64,000 bases of DNA from JAKACA01 sp963735115 (GCA_963735115.1 CAVTJR010000001.1:1240001-1304000), one strand, 5' to 3'; numbered from the stretch's first letter, positions 8,569 to 20,489 are shown. Notes: generated from the sequence alone by a model not told the origin. Program-made: numbers and translations.

Positions 8569-9324
8569 ATGACGTCGATGCGTATCGTCGGTGGCGGACG
8601 CGCCGGCAGGTCCTTTGAGGGCGCCCTCAGCGGGACGGGCGTCGAGGTGCTCGACGTCCTGCATCGTTTCGACGAGTTCACCGGCGCAGCCCGTGGTGTC
8701 GACGCCGTCCTTTTGGCGGTCCCCGACCGAGCAGTCGCCGACGTGGCGGCGGCCATCGAGCCGGTGGCGTCGACCGTCATGCTGCACTGCTCCGGTTCCC
8801 TCGGTCTCGACGTCCTGGCGCCGCACTCGCGCCGCGGCTCACTCCATCCTCTTGTCACCTTGCCAGATCCGGTCATCGGGTCGCTGCGCCTGCGGGGGCG
8901 GCCGTTCTTCGCAGTCGCCGGTGACCAGCTCGCCACTGACCTCGTCCTCGGTCTGGGCGGTCAGCCGATCGTCGTTGCCGACGAGGAACGGGCTGCCTAT
9001 CACGCAGCTGCCTGCGTGGCAGCCAATCACCTCGTGGGTCTGCTCGGTCAGGTGCAACGGGTGGCTCGCTCCGCCGGCCTCCCGCTGGAAGCCTTCCTCC
9101 CCCTCGCCCGCGGCGCCCTCGATGACGTCGCCCTCCTCGGACCGGCGGATGCCCTCACCGGGCCGGCCTCACGCGGCGACCTTGTCACGATCGAGCGCCA
9201 CCGGGCAGTCCTCGAGCAGACGGAGCTACCGGGCTACGACGCCGGCGTCGCCTTGGCCGAGCGCCTGGCCTACGAGCGGCTCGGGTCGGTGAGCGAGCCG
9301 CCGGCGCGCGTGGCGTGGACCTGA
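8569..9324 (+). CDS. Rossmann-fold DUF2520 protein (putative oxidoreductase)
   Basis: A 251-residue two-domain protein. The N-terminal Rossmann-like domain opens MRIVGGGRAGRSFEGAL, a GxGxxG-like nucleotide loop, with VDAVLLAVPDRAV and LHCSGSLGLDVL. The C-terminal helical DUF2520 half contains YHAAACVAANHLVGLL. It resembles 6-phosphogluconate dehydrogenase-like or ketopantoate reductase-like enzymes and precedes panC with a 10-bp overlap, a common pairing, so a coenzyme A pathway step such as ketopantoate reduction is reasonable but unproven. The start is ATG 8569 or ATG 8578. Confidence 0.8.
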   Translation: MTSMRIVGGGRAGRSFEGALSGTGVEVLDVLHRFDEFTGAARGVDAVLLAVPDRAVADVAAAIEPVASTVMLHCSGSLGLDVLAPHSRRGSLHPLVTLPDPVIGSLRLRGRPFFAVAGDQLATDLVLGLGGQPIVVADEERAAYHAAACVAANHLVGLLGQVQRVARSAGLPLEAFLPLARGALDDVALLGPADALTGPASRGDLVTIERHRAVLEQTELPGYDAGVALAERLAYERLGSVSEPPARVAWT

Positions 9325-10205
9325 TCGGCTCACGCGACGTCGTAGGAAAAGCGCTGCAGTCGGCGAGGGCGAGGGGAGCCTCCGTCGCCTTCGTGCCGAC
9401 GATGGGAGCGCTCCATGGGGGGCACGTCTCGCTCATGACCGCAGCTCGCGGCGACTGCGACGTCGTCGCCGTCAGCATCTTCGTGAACCCGACGCAATTC
9501 GGCGACGCCGCCGACCTCGCTTCCTACCCGCGGAACCTCGACACGGATCTGGAACTGTGCGCCGCCGCCGGCGTCGACGTCGTCTTCGCCCCGTCGCTCG
9601 CCGAGATGTACCCGGAGGGCTCGCTGGACACCGCCGTCGTGCCCGGCGTGCTCGCCGACGTCCTCGAAGGTCCCTCCCGGCCGGGTCACTTCACCGGCGT
9701 CGCCACCATCGTGACCAAGCTGCTCTCGATCGCCGGCAGCTGCCGGGCCTACTTCGGCGAGAAGGACTTCCAGCAGCTCGTCATCGTGCGGCGCCTGGTA
9801 GCCGACCTCGACCTTCCTGTCGAAGTCGTAGGCTGCCCGACAGTGCGTGAGCCGGACGGGCTGGCGATGTCGAGCCGCAACGGCCGGCTGGCGCCGGACG
9901 AGCGCGCCGCGGCCAGGGCGCTGTTCCAGGCGCTCTCGGCGGGTGCGCAGGCCGTCGCCGAAGGGGAGTGCTCGGGCGCCGCCGTTGCGTCCCTCATGGG
10001 CGGGGTCCTCGGCGCCGAGCCGCTCGTGGCGGCGGACTACACGGCCGTCGCCGATCCCGTGACGCTGCAGACGGTGACCGAAATCGCCTCCGAGGTGCGC
10101 CTGCTCGTGGCTGCCGGCGTCGGGCCCGTTCGGCTCATCGACAATGTCGCCGCCGCCCCGGGGTCCCCGGGCGGTCTCTTCCCTGCGGCGGAGGCCGACC
10201 GGTGA
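9315..10205 (+). CDS. panC: Pantothenate synthetase
   Basis: ATP-dependent condensation of pantoate with beta-alanine. A 296-residue protein with the nucleotidyltransferase motif FVPTMGALHGGH (HxGH-like), VSIFVNPTQFG, YFGEKDFQQL and the KMSKS-like AMSSRNGRL. The GTG start lies inside the end of the DUF2520 gene, and the panC stop overlaps nadB (GTGA). Its grouping with nadB, nadC and coaX joins pantothenate/CoA and NAD synthesis. Confidence 0.95.
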   Translation: MDLIGSRDVVGKALQSARARGASVAFVPTMGALHGGHVSLMTAARGDCDVVAVSIFVNPTQFGDAADLASYPRNLDTDLELCAAAGVDVVFAPSLAEMYPEGSLDTAVVPGVLADVLEGPSRPGHFTGVATIVTKLLSIAGSCRAYFGEKDFQQLVIVRRLVADLDLPVEVVGCPTVREPDGLAMSSRNGRLAPDERAAARALFQALSAGAQAVAEGECSGAAVASLMGGVLGAEPLVAADYTAVADPVTLQTVTEIASEVRLLVAAGVGPVRLIDNVAAAPGSPGGLFPAAEADR

Positions 10206-11827
10206 GCGAACGACTCGACGTGCTCGTGGTCGGCAGCGGCGTCGCCGGGCTCTCGGCCGCCGTCGGCCTCGCCCAGGTGGCCGGCGCCCGCGTGGGTGTC
10301 CTCACGAAAGGTGAGCTCGAGCAGGCGACGACCCGCTGGGCGCAGGGGGGCGTCGCCGCCGTGCTGCCCGGCGACGAGGACTCGACGGATCTCCACCTTG
10401 CCGACACGTTGCGGGCGGGCGCCGGCCTGTGCGACGAAGCCGCCGTGCGGGTGCTCGTCGACGAGGGACCGGCCCGCGTGAACGAGCTCATCGCCCTCGG
10501 GGCGGTTTTCGACCGGGGGCCGACGGGTGATCTCTCCCGTGCCCGCGAGGGCGGTCACTCGATGGCAAGGGTCCTGCACGCCGGCGGGGCCGCCACCGGG
10601 GCTGAGGTGGAGCGCGCCCTCGTAGCAGCGGTGGAGACGAGCGCCGCCGCCGTGCTCGAGCACTTCTTCGCCCTCGACCTCCTCGTCGAGCGCGGCCGTT
10701 GCAGCGGCGTGGTGGCTTTGGACCCCGACGGCGGGCTGCAGCGGGTGGAGGCGGCCGAGGTCGTGCTGGCGGCCGGCGGTGCCGGTCAGCTGTTCGCTGT
10801 CACGACGAACCCGGCGGAGGCGACGGGCGACGGCATCGCCATGGCCATGCGGGCAGGCGTCCCGGTGGCCGACTGCGAGTTCGTGCAGTTTCATCCGACG
10901 GCCCTGCACCACCCGGCGATGCCGCGGCCGCTCGTGTCGGAGGCGCTGCGCGGTCACGGGGCGGTCCTTCGCGGTCAGGGCGGGCGGCGTTTCGTCGAGG
11001 AGCTGGCGCCGCGTGACGTCGTCAGCCGGGCGATCGCCCGGGAGATGGCAGAAAGCGGCATGGAGAACGTCTGGCTCGACTGCACCGGCCTCGAGGACTT
11101 CTCCCGTCGCTTCCCGACGATTCACGCCTCGCTCGCCAGCGTCGGTCTCGATCCCGCCCGTGACTGGCTACCGGTGGCGCCGGCGGCTCACCACCTGAGC
11201 GGCGGCGTCCTCACCGATCTCGACGGCGCCACGGCGATGCCGGGCTTGTGGGCAGCGGGGGAGGCGGCTTGCTCCGGCGTGCACGGGGCGAACCGCCTGG
11301 CTTCGAACTCGCTCCTCGAGGGCATGGTCTTCGGGGCGCGCGTGGTGGACGCCATCGCCGCCGGGCCCGCCATGGTCGACCGAACGGCTCGAACGGGCGT
11401 GCTAGCCGATCACCCGACGATCCCCCTGCGGCCGCTCCCGGACTGCCGGTGCGGCGGCATCCCGGCCTTTGCGGAGCGGAGCGGGGCGACGACCGCTGAC
11501 AGGAGCTCCACGGCGGCCCTGCGTGCGGACCTGCAGGCGGCGCTCACCGCCAATGCGGGCGTCATGCGCGACGCCATCTCGCTCAAGGCGGCCGAGCAGG
11601 CGATCGCCGAGGTGGCAGCTGCGGCCCCTTCCACCGGCACGGTCGCCGATGCCGAGCTGGCCAACCTGCTGGCGCTGGCGAGGGCTCTCGTGGAGGCGGC
11701 CACATGCCGCCAGGAGAGCCGCGGTGCCCACACGCGCGCCGACTACGCCGAGACGTCGGCGGACTTCCTCGTCCGCTTCGTCCACGGCGGCCCTCGGGAC
11801 CGATCAAACAACCGGCGGCCGGCGTGA
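10202..11827 (+). CDS. nadB: L-aspartate oxidase
   Basis: Flavoprotein oxidising L-aspartate to iminoaspartate, the first step of de novo NAD synthesis. A 541-residue protein with the FAD dinucleotide motif VVGSGVAGLSAAVGL, TRWAQGGVAAVL, the substrate-loop region EFVQFHPTAL and GANRLASNSLLEGMVFG, all succinate dehydrogenase/NadB family hallmarks. GTG start overlapping panC. nadA (quinolinate synthase), which consumes the product, is not adjacent. Confidence 0.94.
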   Translation: MSERLDVLVVGSGVAGLSAAVGLAQVAGARVGVLTKGELEQATTRWAQGGVAAVLPGDEDSTDLHLADTLRAGAGLCDEAAVRVLVDEGPARVNELIALGAVFDRGPTGDLSRAREGGHSMARVLHAGGAATGAEVERALVAAVETSAAAVLEHFFALDLLVERGRCSGVVALDPDGGLQRVEAAEVVLAAGGAGQLFAVTTNPAEATGDGIAMAMRAGVPVADCEFVQFHPTALHHPAMPRPLVSEALRGHGAVLRGQGGRRFVEELAPRDVVSRAIAREMAESGMENVWLDCTGLEDFSRRFPTIHASLASVGLDPARDWLPVAPAAHHLSGGVLTDLDGATAMPGLWAAGEAACSGVHGANRLASNSLLEGMVFGARVVDAIAAGPAMVDRTARTGVLADHPTIPLRPLPDCRCGGIPAFAERSGATTADRSSTAALRADLQAALTANAGVMRDAISLKAAEQAIAEVAAAAPSTGTVADAELANLLALARALVEAATCRQESRGAHTRADYAETSADFLVRFVHGGPRDRSNNRRPA

Positions 11828-12714
11828 GCACCCCCGTGCAGCCTCCCCCGGCGGCCGTTCGCCGTGCGGTGGCGGCGGCCCTGGAGGAGGACCTTCTGCC
11901 CCTCGGTGACCTCACGGCTGCGCTCCTACCTGCGGGCGCCCGTGGGCGGGCAGCCTTCGTGAGCCGGGCCGGCGGCGTCATCGCCGGCACGGCGTGCGTG
12001 GTCGAGGTCTGCCGGCAGGTCGATGCTGCGCTCGTCGTCACCGTCCTGCTCGACGACGGCGGCGCCGTCGCCCCTGGGCAGGAGATCGCATCGCTCGAGG
12101 GCGCCATGGCTTCGATCGTCACGGCCGAGCGAACCGCCCTCAACTTCCTCTGCCACCTCTCGGGCATCGCCTCTCTCACGGCGCGCTACGTCGAGGCGGC
12201 CAAGCGGCGCAACCCGGCCACCCGAATCCTCGACACGCGCAAGACGACGCCGTGTCTGCGGGCGCTCGAGAAGGCCGCCGTGCGCGCCGGCGGCGGCGTC
12301 AATCACCGCGGCAGCCTGTCGGAGGGAGTCCTCGTGAAGGACAACCATCTCGGCTATGCATCCATCGGCGATGCTGTGCGCCGGGCGCGTGAGCTCTGGC
12401 CAGGGCGAATGGTGGAAGTCGAGTGCGACCGCATCGAGCAAGTTGCCGAGGCGCTCGAAGCCGGCGCCACGATCGTGCTGTGCGACAACATGAGCCCGCA
12501 GGAGGTCGGGCGCTGCGTCGCCCTCGGGCGAGCCCGGGCAGACTCGGCCGCCGCCGCCCTCTTCGAGGCGTCCGGCGGCGTCTCGCTCGAGACGGTCGGT
12601 GACTTCGCCGCCGCGGGCGCCGACCTCATCTCCGTCGGGGCGCTCACCCACTCGGCCCCCATCCTCGACATCGGTCTCGACTTGGCCGCCGGGCCGTCGA
12701 GCGCCCTCGGCTAG
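11824..12714 (+). CDS. nadC: Nicotinate-nucleotide pyrophosphorylase (quinolinate phosphoribosyltransferase)
   Basis: Converts quinolinate and PRPP to nicotinate mononucleotide. A 296-residue protein with RILDTRKTTPCLR, GGGVNHRGSLSEGVLVKDNH and the C-terminal barrel motifs VEVECDRIEQ and ISVGALTHSAP. GTG start overlapping nadB by 4 bp. coaX begins 10 bp downstream. Confidence 0.95.
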   Translation: MSTPVQPPPAAVRRAVAAALEEDLLPLGDLTAALLPAGARGRAAFVSRAGGVIAGTACVVEVCRQVDAALVVTVLLDDGGAVAPGQEIASLEGAMASIVTAERTALNFLCHLSGIASLTARYVEAAKRRNPATRILDTRKTTPCLRALEKAAVRAGGGVNHRGSLSEGVLVKDNHLGYASIGDAVRRARELWPGRMVEVECDRIEQVAEALEAGATIVLCDNMSPQEVGRCVALGRARADSAAAALFEASGGVSLETVGDFAAAGADLISVGALTHSAPILDIGLDLAAGPSSALG

Positions 12715-12724
12715 ACACTCTGCC

Positions 12725-13582
12725 GTGCTGCTCGCTCTCGACGTCGGCAACACCCACACGGTCATCGGTGTCTTCGCTGACGCCTCGGAGAAGGCCGAGC
12801 CGTCGGAGACGCCGGTGCGCCGGCTGCCGGGCGAGCTGCCCGACCTTCGCTACCACTGGCGAATCGCCACCGTGGCCGACCGGACGGCCGACGAGCACGC
12901 CCTCCTCCTCGTCGACTACCTGCGACTCGTCGGGGTCGACATCCGTGCCGACGAGCTGCCGAAGCGCCTCTCCGGCATAGCCATCTCGTCCTCGGTGCCG
13001 TCGGCTACCTCGGCCCTGCGGGAGATGGCACAGCGGTGGTTCCCGATCCCGACCGTCATCATCGAGCCCGGCATCCGCACGGGAATGCCGATCCTCTACG
13101 ACAACCCGAAGGAGGTCGGCGCCGACCGCATCGCCAACGCCGTCGGAGCCATCGACCTCTTCGAGACGCCGCTCATCGTCGTCGATCTCGGAACGGCCAC
13201 GACCTTCGACGTCATCTCCGCCGCCGGCGAGTATCTCGGCGGCGCCATCACACCCGGGATCGAGATCTCGACGGACGCCCTCTTCGGGGCGGCGGCCGCC
13301 CTTCGACGGGTCGAGCTCGTCGAGCCCCGCCACGTCATCGGCAAGTCGACGGTCGAGTCGATCCAATCAGGCGTCATCTATGGCTACGCCGCGCTCGTGG
13401 ACGGCCTCTGCCGGCGCATCAAGGACGAGCTCGGCGAAGCCACGGTGATCGCCACGGGGGGGTTGGCGACGGTGATTCGGCCGCTCTCGAGGGAGATCGA
13501 CCATCACGAGCCCTGGCTGACGCTGCACGGCCTCCGCCTCGTGTTCGAGCGCAACGTCGAACGCTCCGGGGCCCGGCAGTGA
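12725..13582 (+). CDS. coaX: Type III pantothenate kinase
   Basis: Phosphorylates pantothenate in coenzyme A synthesis; the CoaX form belongs to the ASKHA superfamily. A 285-residue protein with the phosphate motif LLALDVGNTHTVIGVF, YDNPKEVGADRIANAVGA, the second phosphate motif VVDLGTATTFDVI and GGAITPGIEIS. The insert at residues 20-40 (EKAEPSETPVRRLPGE) is slightly longer than usual. The GTG start follows nadC and the stop overlaps the lysS start. Confidence 0.94.
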   Translation: MLLALDVGNTHTVIGVFADASEKAEPSETPVRRLPGELPDLRYHWRIATVADRTADEHALLLVDYLRLVGVDIRADELPKRLSGIAISSSVPSATSALREMAQRWFPIPTVIIEPGIRTGMPILYDNPKEVGADRIANAVGAIDLFETPLIVVDLGTATTFDVISAAGEYLGGAITPGIEISTDALFGAAAALRRVELVEPRHVIGKSTVESIQSGVIYGYAALVDGLCRRIKDELGEATVIATGGLATVIRPLSREIDHHEPWLTLHGLRLVFERNVERSGARQ

Positions 13583-15012
13583 CAGCGGAGGTTCCCTATC
13601 GCTTCGACGGGCACACGCCGGTCGGCGACGTCGTGGCGGCCTACGCCGAGCGCCTCGGCGAAGGGGAGGAGTCCGGCGATGTTGTCACCGTTGCCGGTCG
13701 CCTCATGCTCATGCGGGTGCAGGGCAAGCTGGCATTCGCCACGTTGCGCGAGTGGACAGGGTCGATCCAGCTCTTCGCCCTCGAGTCTCTCACGGAGGAC
13801 TTCAGCGACTTCAAGCGCCTGAGCCTCGGCGACTGGATCGGGGCCACGGGCGAGGTAGTGAAGACGCGCCGCGGCGAGCTGTCGGTCAAAGTCCGATCTT
13901 GGGTGCTGCTCGCCCATGCCCGTCACGGCTTCGGCGACAAGTGGCGGGGCGTCAACGATCCCGACGTCCGCTTTCGCCAACGGGAAGTCGACATGTGGGC
14001 GAACGAGGGCGTGCGGGAGCGTTTCCTCATGCGCTCGGCGGTCGTGGCGGCGGTGCGCGAGCTGTTGACGGCGAGGGGTTTCGTGGAGGTGGAGACGCCT
14101 GTGCTGCTCCCGCAAGCAGGCGGGGCCAACGCCAAGCCCTTCGTCACCCACTTCAACGCCATGCACGCCGACTTCTACCTCCGCATCGCCACCGAGCTCT
14201 ACCTGAAGCGGTGCGTGATCGGAGGTCTCGAGCGTGTCTACGAAGTCGGCCGCATCTTCCGCAACGAGGGCACCGGTCCGAAGTACAACCCCGAGTTCAC
14301 GATGCTGGAGGCCTACCAGGCCTACGCCGATTACCGCGACATGGCCGAGCTCGTCGAGTACATCGTGAGCGGCGCCGCCCGCGTGGCGACCGGTGGCACC
14401 GTCATCGAGTTCCAGGGGCGCCAGCTGGATCTGACACCGCCCTGGCGCAAGGCCACCCTCTCGGAGGTCGTGCACGAGGTCACCGGGTACGAGCTCAGCC
14501 TCGAGACCTCGATGGAGGGTTTGCGGTCAGCCGCCTCGGAGTTGGGGGTGGAGATCCGCCCCGGCGACGACGCCGGTCAGGTGCTCGCCGAGATCTACGA
14601 CAAGACGACCGAGCCGAACCTGTGGGGCCCCGTGCACGTCATGGACTACCCGCAGTCGGTGTCCCCCCTCACCCGAAAGCATCGGTCGAAGCCGGGCTAC
14701 GTGGAACGGATCACTCCCATCGCGGCGGGCCGCGAGCTGGGCGAGTGCTACAGCGAGCTGCTCGACCCGGACGATCAGCGGGCGCGGTTCGCCGCCCAGG
14801 TAGCCGATCGCGCCCGTGGCTACGACGAGGCCATGGCGATGGACGAGGACTTCATCCGAGCGCTCGAGCGGGGCATGCCGCCGCTCGGGGGCATCGGTCT
14901 CGGGATAGACCGACTCGTCATGGTGCTCGCGGACGCCAGCCATATACGCGAGGTCCTGCTCTTCCCGGCCCTGCGCCCCGAGGCGGGGCGCGAGGTGAGC
15001 GACGAAGCCTGA
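13579..15012 (+). CDS. lysS: Lysyl-tRNA synthetase, class II
   Basis: Charges tRNA-Lys. A 477-residue class IIb synthetase with an N-terminal OB-fold anticodon-binding domain (about residues 30-125) and the catalytic domain: motif 1 around RGFVEVETPVLLPQAGGANA, motif 2 VYEVGRIFRNEG with NPEFTMLEAYQAYADY, motif 3 GGIGLGIDRLVM. GTG start overlapping coaX (GTGA), so it is the last gene of the cofactor operon. It ends 8 bp from the convergent polyprenyl synthase gene. Confidence 0.95.
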   Translation: MTAEVPYRFDGHTPVGDVVAAYAERLGEGEESGDVVTVAGRLMLMRVQGKLAFATLREWTGSIQLFALESLTEDFSDFKRLSLGDWIGATGEVVKTRRGELSVKVRSWVLLAHARHGFGDKWRGVNDPDVRFRQREVDMWANEGVRERFLMRSAVVAAVRELLTARGFVEVETPVLLPQAGGANAKPFVTHFNAMHADFYLRIATELYLKRCVIGGLERVYEVGRIFRNEGTGPKYNPEFTMLEAYQAYADYRDMAELVEYIVSGAARVATGGTVIEFQGRQLDLTPPWRKATLSEVVHEVTGYELSLETSMEGLRSAASELGVEIRPGDDAGQVLAEIYDKTTEPNLWGPVHVMDYPQSVSPLTRKHRSKPGYVERITPIAAGRELGECYSELLDPDDQRARFAAQVADRARGYDEAMAMDEDFIRALERGMPPLGGIGLGIDRLVMVLADASHIREVLLFPALRPEAGREVSDEA

Positions 15013-15020
15013 GGCGATGC

Positions 15021-16037
15021 TCAGCCGGCGAGCGCCTCGAAGCGCTCCCGCGCCTGCCCTGCGGTCCGCTCCAAGTCGCGGGCCACACGGATGCTCAAGC
15101 TCGAGAGCGCCATCACGACCGGGTTGTCCCCGAGGCGGCGGGCGGACTCGGCGGCATGCTCGGCGAACTCCCTCGCCATGTCGCTGGCGGCGGTGATCCC
15201 GGGGGAGGCGGCGATGAGCGCCCGGGCGGTGTCCCGTTCGTGCTCGGTGAGCGGTTTGCCGAGCAGGTCCCGCAGCCGCGGACCGTGGAGACGGTCCTCC
15301 AGGGCACGCTGAACAGGCAGCGTGTAGATGCCCTCCGACAAGTCCTGGCCGGGCGTCTTGCCCAGCTCCTCCTCGGTGGCGATGACATCGAGCACGTCGT
15401 CGCGGATCTGAAACACCATTCCGAAGGACTCCCCGAAGGCGGTCACGTCGTCGATCTGGGTGCGGTCCAGCCCGGCCGTGATGGCACCCACGCGGCAGGC
15501 GGTGGACATGAGGGCGGCCGTTTTGTTGGCGATGGCTCCGAGATAGTCCTTCTCGTCGCGCCCGATCTGGAAGGCGGAGCGGACTTCGGCCACCTGGCCC
15601 TGGCAGAGGCGGGCGAGGGTGGCGGCGAGCAGCCCCGCCACCTCGGGGCCGAGGCTGGCGGCGATCTCGGCGGAACGGGCGAGGAGAAAGTCACCGGCGA
15701 CGATGGCGACGAGGTTGCCCCAGCGCGCGTTCACGCTCTCGACGCTCCGGCGCCGTGTCGCTTCGTCCATGACGTCGTCGTGGTAGAGCGAGGCCAGGTG
15801 GACGAGCTCGACCGAGACGCCGCCGAGGAGCGTCTCTCGGCTCACGGCGGTGGCGGAGAGGGCGGCAGCCGTCAGGGTCAAGGCCGGGCGCAACCTCTTG
15901 CCGCCAGCCTCGATGAGATGGCTCGCGACCTCGTTGAGGAAGGGATCCTCGCCGAGCACCGACTCTCGCAGGCAGGCTTCGAGGCGCGCGATGTCGGCCT
16001 CGTCCACCGGGAGGGCGAAGAGATCGGGCGCAGTCAC
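15021..16037 (-). CDS. Polyprenyl diphosphate synthase (trans-prenyltransferase)
   Basis: Elongates allylic diphosphates with isopentenyl diphosphate, probably for menaquinone side chains. A 338-residue protein with both aspartate-rich motifs: LYHDDVMDEATRRR (first) and QIRDDVLDV (second), plus GGKRLRPAL at the substrate site. The small residues before the first DDxxD suggest a long product, but chain length cannot be read reliably. GTG start; a TAACCT box lies nine bases upstream at 16047-16052. ispD and ispF, supplying precursors, lie 5-6 kb away. Confidence 0.88.
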   Translation of the reverse strand: MTAPDLFALPVDEADIARLEACLRESVLGEDPFLNEVASHLIEAGGKRLRPALTLTAAALSATAVSRETLLGGVSVELVHLASLYHDDVMDEATRRRSVESVNARWGNLVAIVAGDFLLARSAEIAASLGPEVAGLLAATLARLCQGQVAEVRSAFQIGRDEKDYLGAIANKTAALMSTACRVGAITAGLDRTQIDDVTAFGESFGMVFQIRDDVLDVIATEEELGKTPGQDLSEGIYTLPVQRALEDRLHGPRLRDLLGKPLTEHERDTARALIAASPGITAASDMAREFAEHAAESARRLGDNPVVMALSSLSIRVARDLERTAGQARERFEALAG

Positions 16038-16291
16038 CAGAGTGGCAGGTTAGGCGACAGCGCGGCCGTCCCGACACTCGAAAGACCCCTGCGGGCACGC
16101 CGGGGACCACAGCGTCCTCGTGCGGACCGCTCAAGGTCGGCTTCCGAGCTGCCGATTCTCATCTCAGCGACGGTTCCGTGCCGAATGGGAAGGTGGGAAG
16201 ATCGAACGTTGTTGAACTGAACACAGGAGGACGCGGGCAAGTCCGGCGACGGGCGCCGAAAGAGGTGCCAGCAGTCAGAGCGCACCCTCCC

Positions 16292-16331
16292 TATACACTG
16301 GTCGAAGTAACCGTCCATTGAGGAGCGGCAG
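16292..16331 (+). promoter_or_regulatory. Promoter and ribosome site of clpC
   Basis: A TATACA/TACACT -10-like box at 16292-16299 precedes a short leader with a GAGGAG-type ribosome site (16320-16325) ahead of the TTG start at 16332. I see no clear -35 or CtsR-type operator in the 294-bp gap to the divergent polyprenyl synthase gene (16038-16331), which otherwise holds nothing recognisable. Confidence 0.35.
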
Positions 16332-18821
<2,490 letters not shown>

Positions 18822-18828
18822 GGCGGTC

Positions 18829-18855
18829 CCTGGCGGGTTCTTCGCCAGGTTGTTG
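18829..18855 (+). terminator. Candidate intrinsic terminator after clpC
   Basis: CCTGGCG and CGCCAGG form a perfect 7-bp stem with a 7-base loop (18829-18849), followed by TTGTTG. The T tract is weak, so termination may be partial. It begins 7 bp after the clpC stop. Confidence 0.5.
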
Positions 18856-18858
18856 ACA

Positions 18859-18876
18859 CACCCTCTCCGTAGGGTG
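18859..18876 (+). promoter_or_regulatory. radA leaderless promoter overlapped by an inverted repeat
   Basis: TAGGGT at 18870-18875 lies six bases before the radA GTG start, the same spacing as at sigH. The box is embedded in a perfect inverted repeat, CACCCT-N6-AGGGTG (18859-18876), which could be an operator. A TTGACA at 18853-18858 is only 11 bp from the box, too close for a standard -35. Confidence 0.4.
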
Positions 18877-18881
18877 AGCTC

Positions 18882-20489
18882 GTGACTCGATCGCGGACCC
18901 TGTACGTGTGCGGCGCCTGTCGAGCTTCCCAAGCTCGCTGGGCGGGGCGATGTGCCGGTTGTGGCGAGTGGAACACCTTGGCGGAGGAGGACCGTCCCGC
19001 TTCCGCGCCACCGCCCGGCCTTCGCCGGAGCGGTCTCAAGCAGGCGCGTGACGGTGCCGTCACCGGACAGAGGGCGAGGTTGGGCGGATCGCGCCCGCCG
19101 GCAAGGACGGGCCTGTCGCCCGAGCAGCCCGTCCTGCTGTCGGCGGTCGACCCGGACGCTTGCGAGCCGGTTGCCACCGGCCTCGAGGAGTTCGACCGAG
19201 TGCTGTCGGGCGGACTCGTGCCCGGCTCCGTCACCCTGATCGGCGGCGAGCCCGGCATCGGCAAGTCGACGTTGCTGCTGCAGGCTGCGGCCAGCGCTGC
19301 AAGGCGGGGCTGGCGGACCTTGCTCGTGGCTGCCGAGGAGTCTGCCGAACAGGTCCGGCGGCGGGCGGAGCGGCTCGGTGCGCTCGTCGACGGCTGCTAC
19401 ATCGTGGCGACGGGGGACCTGCAGACGGCGCTCGAGTCGCTGGGCATGATCCAGCCCGATCTGCTCGTCGTCGACTCCATCCAAACCATCGCCGACCCGA
19501 GCCTCTCGGCGCAGGCGGGCTCGACGACACAGGTGCGAGAGTGCGCCCAGGCCCTCGCCCACTACGCCAAGGTCACCGGGACAGCCACCGTGCTCGTGGG
19601 TCACGTCACGAAAGACGGCGTCCTCGCCGGCCCGCGTGCGCTCGAGCACCTCGTGGACACGGTCCTGTCCTTCGACGGAGACCGCCACCACTCGCTGCGT
19701 CACCTGAGCGCCACCAAACACCGCTATGGGACGACCGGCGAGATCGGCTTGTTCGAGATGGCGGAGTCCGGTCTCGTCGCCCTCGTCGACCCGAGCGCCG
19801 TCCTGCTGGCAGATCGGCGTCGCGGAGTCGCCGGCTCCGTCATCGCCCCCGTCATCGAGGGTCGCCGTCCACTGCTTGTCGAGGTGCAGGCTCTCCTGGG
19901 TGAGACCCGATCGTCCTCCCCGAGACGCGTCGTGCAGGGCATCCCCGCAGCCCGGGTGAGCTTGTTGTTGGCGGTGCTGGAGCGTTCCGCCGGCCTGGGC
20001 GTGAGCGCCTACGACGTGTTCGTGTCGACGGTGGGAGGCATCAAGGTGGCCGAGCCGGCGTCGGATCTCGCTGTCGCCCTCGCCTTGGCGTCCGCGCTGG
20101 TGGGCGTGCCGGTCCCTGAGAAGGTCGTGGCGTTCGGCGAGATCGGGCTCGGTGGCGAGATCCGGCAGGCGGCGGCCGCCGGCCGGCGACTTTCGGAGGC
20201 GGCGCGGCATGGTTTCGATCGGGCGCTTTGCCCGATCCCGACGCCCCCACCAGGCGGTACAATGGAGCTAGTTCAAGTGGCCACGATTGCAGAGGCTGTC
20301 GGCGCTTTGGGCTTGGCGGACGCTCGGCGTGTGGTCAAGCGACGGGATCGAGCCCTCATGTTGGGGAACTCCACCACGCGAGGTGGAGGAGCAGACCAGG
20401 CGGAAAGTCTCCGCCGTCGACCGACTGAGGGACGCCCTTCCCAACCGCTGACAAAGCCCAGAATCGGACTCAGCGTCGTCCGGGACTGA
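18882..20489 (+). CDS. radA: DNA repair protein RadA (Sms)
   Basis: RecA-like ATPase that promotes branch migration in recombinational repair. A 535-residue protein: a four-cysteine zinc finger (Cys10, Cys13, Cys24, Cys27), RecA-like core with Walker A GGEPGIGKST near residue 121, the RadA signature KNRFG here as KHRYG (279-283), and a C-terminal Lon-protease-like domain (VFVSTVGGIKVAEPASDL). Family members are usually about 450-460 residues; the extra length is mainly a basic, low-complexity C-terminal tail after ADARRVVKRRDRALML. The GTG start follows a TAGGGT box by six bases. Confidence 0.93.
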   Translation: MTRSRTLYVCGACRASQARWAGRCAGCGEWNTLAEEDRPASAPPPGLRRSGLKQARDGAVTGQRARLGGSRPPARTGLSPEQPVLLSAVDPDACEPVATGLEEFDRVLSGGLVPGSVTLIGGEPGIGKSTLLLQAAASAARRGWRTLLVAAEESAEQVRRRAERLGALVDGCYIVATGDLQTALESLGMIQPDLLVVDSIQTIADPSLSAQAGSTTQVRECAQALAHYAKVTGTATVLVGHVTKDGVLAGPRALEHLVDTVLSFDGDRHHSLRHLSATKHRYGTTGEIGLFEMAESGLVALVDPSAVLLADRRRGVAGSVIAPVIEGRRPLLVEVQALLGETRSSSPRRVVQGIPAARVSLLLAVLERSAGLGVSAYDVFVSTVGGIKVAEPASDLAVALALASALVGVPVPEKVVAFGEIGLGGEIRQAAAAGRRLSEAARHGFDRALCPIPTPPPGGTMELVQVATIAEAVGALGLADARRVVKRRDRALMLGNSTTRGGGADQAESLRRRPTEGRPSQPLTKPRIGLSVVRD

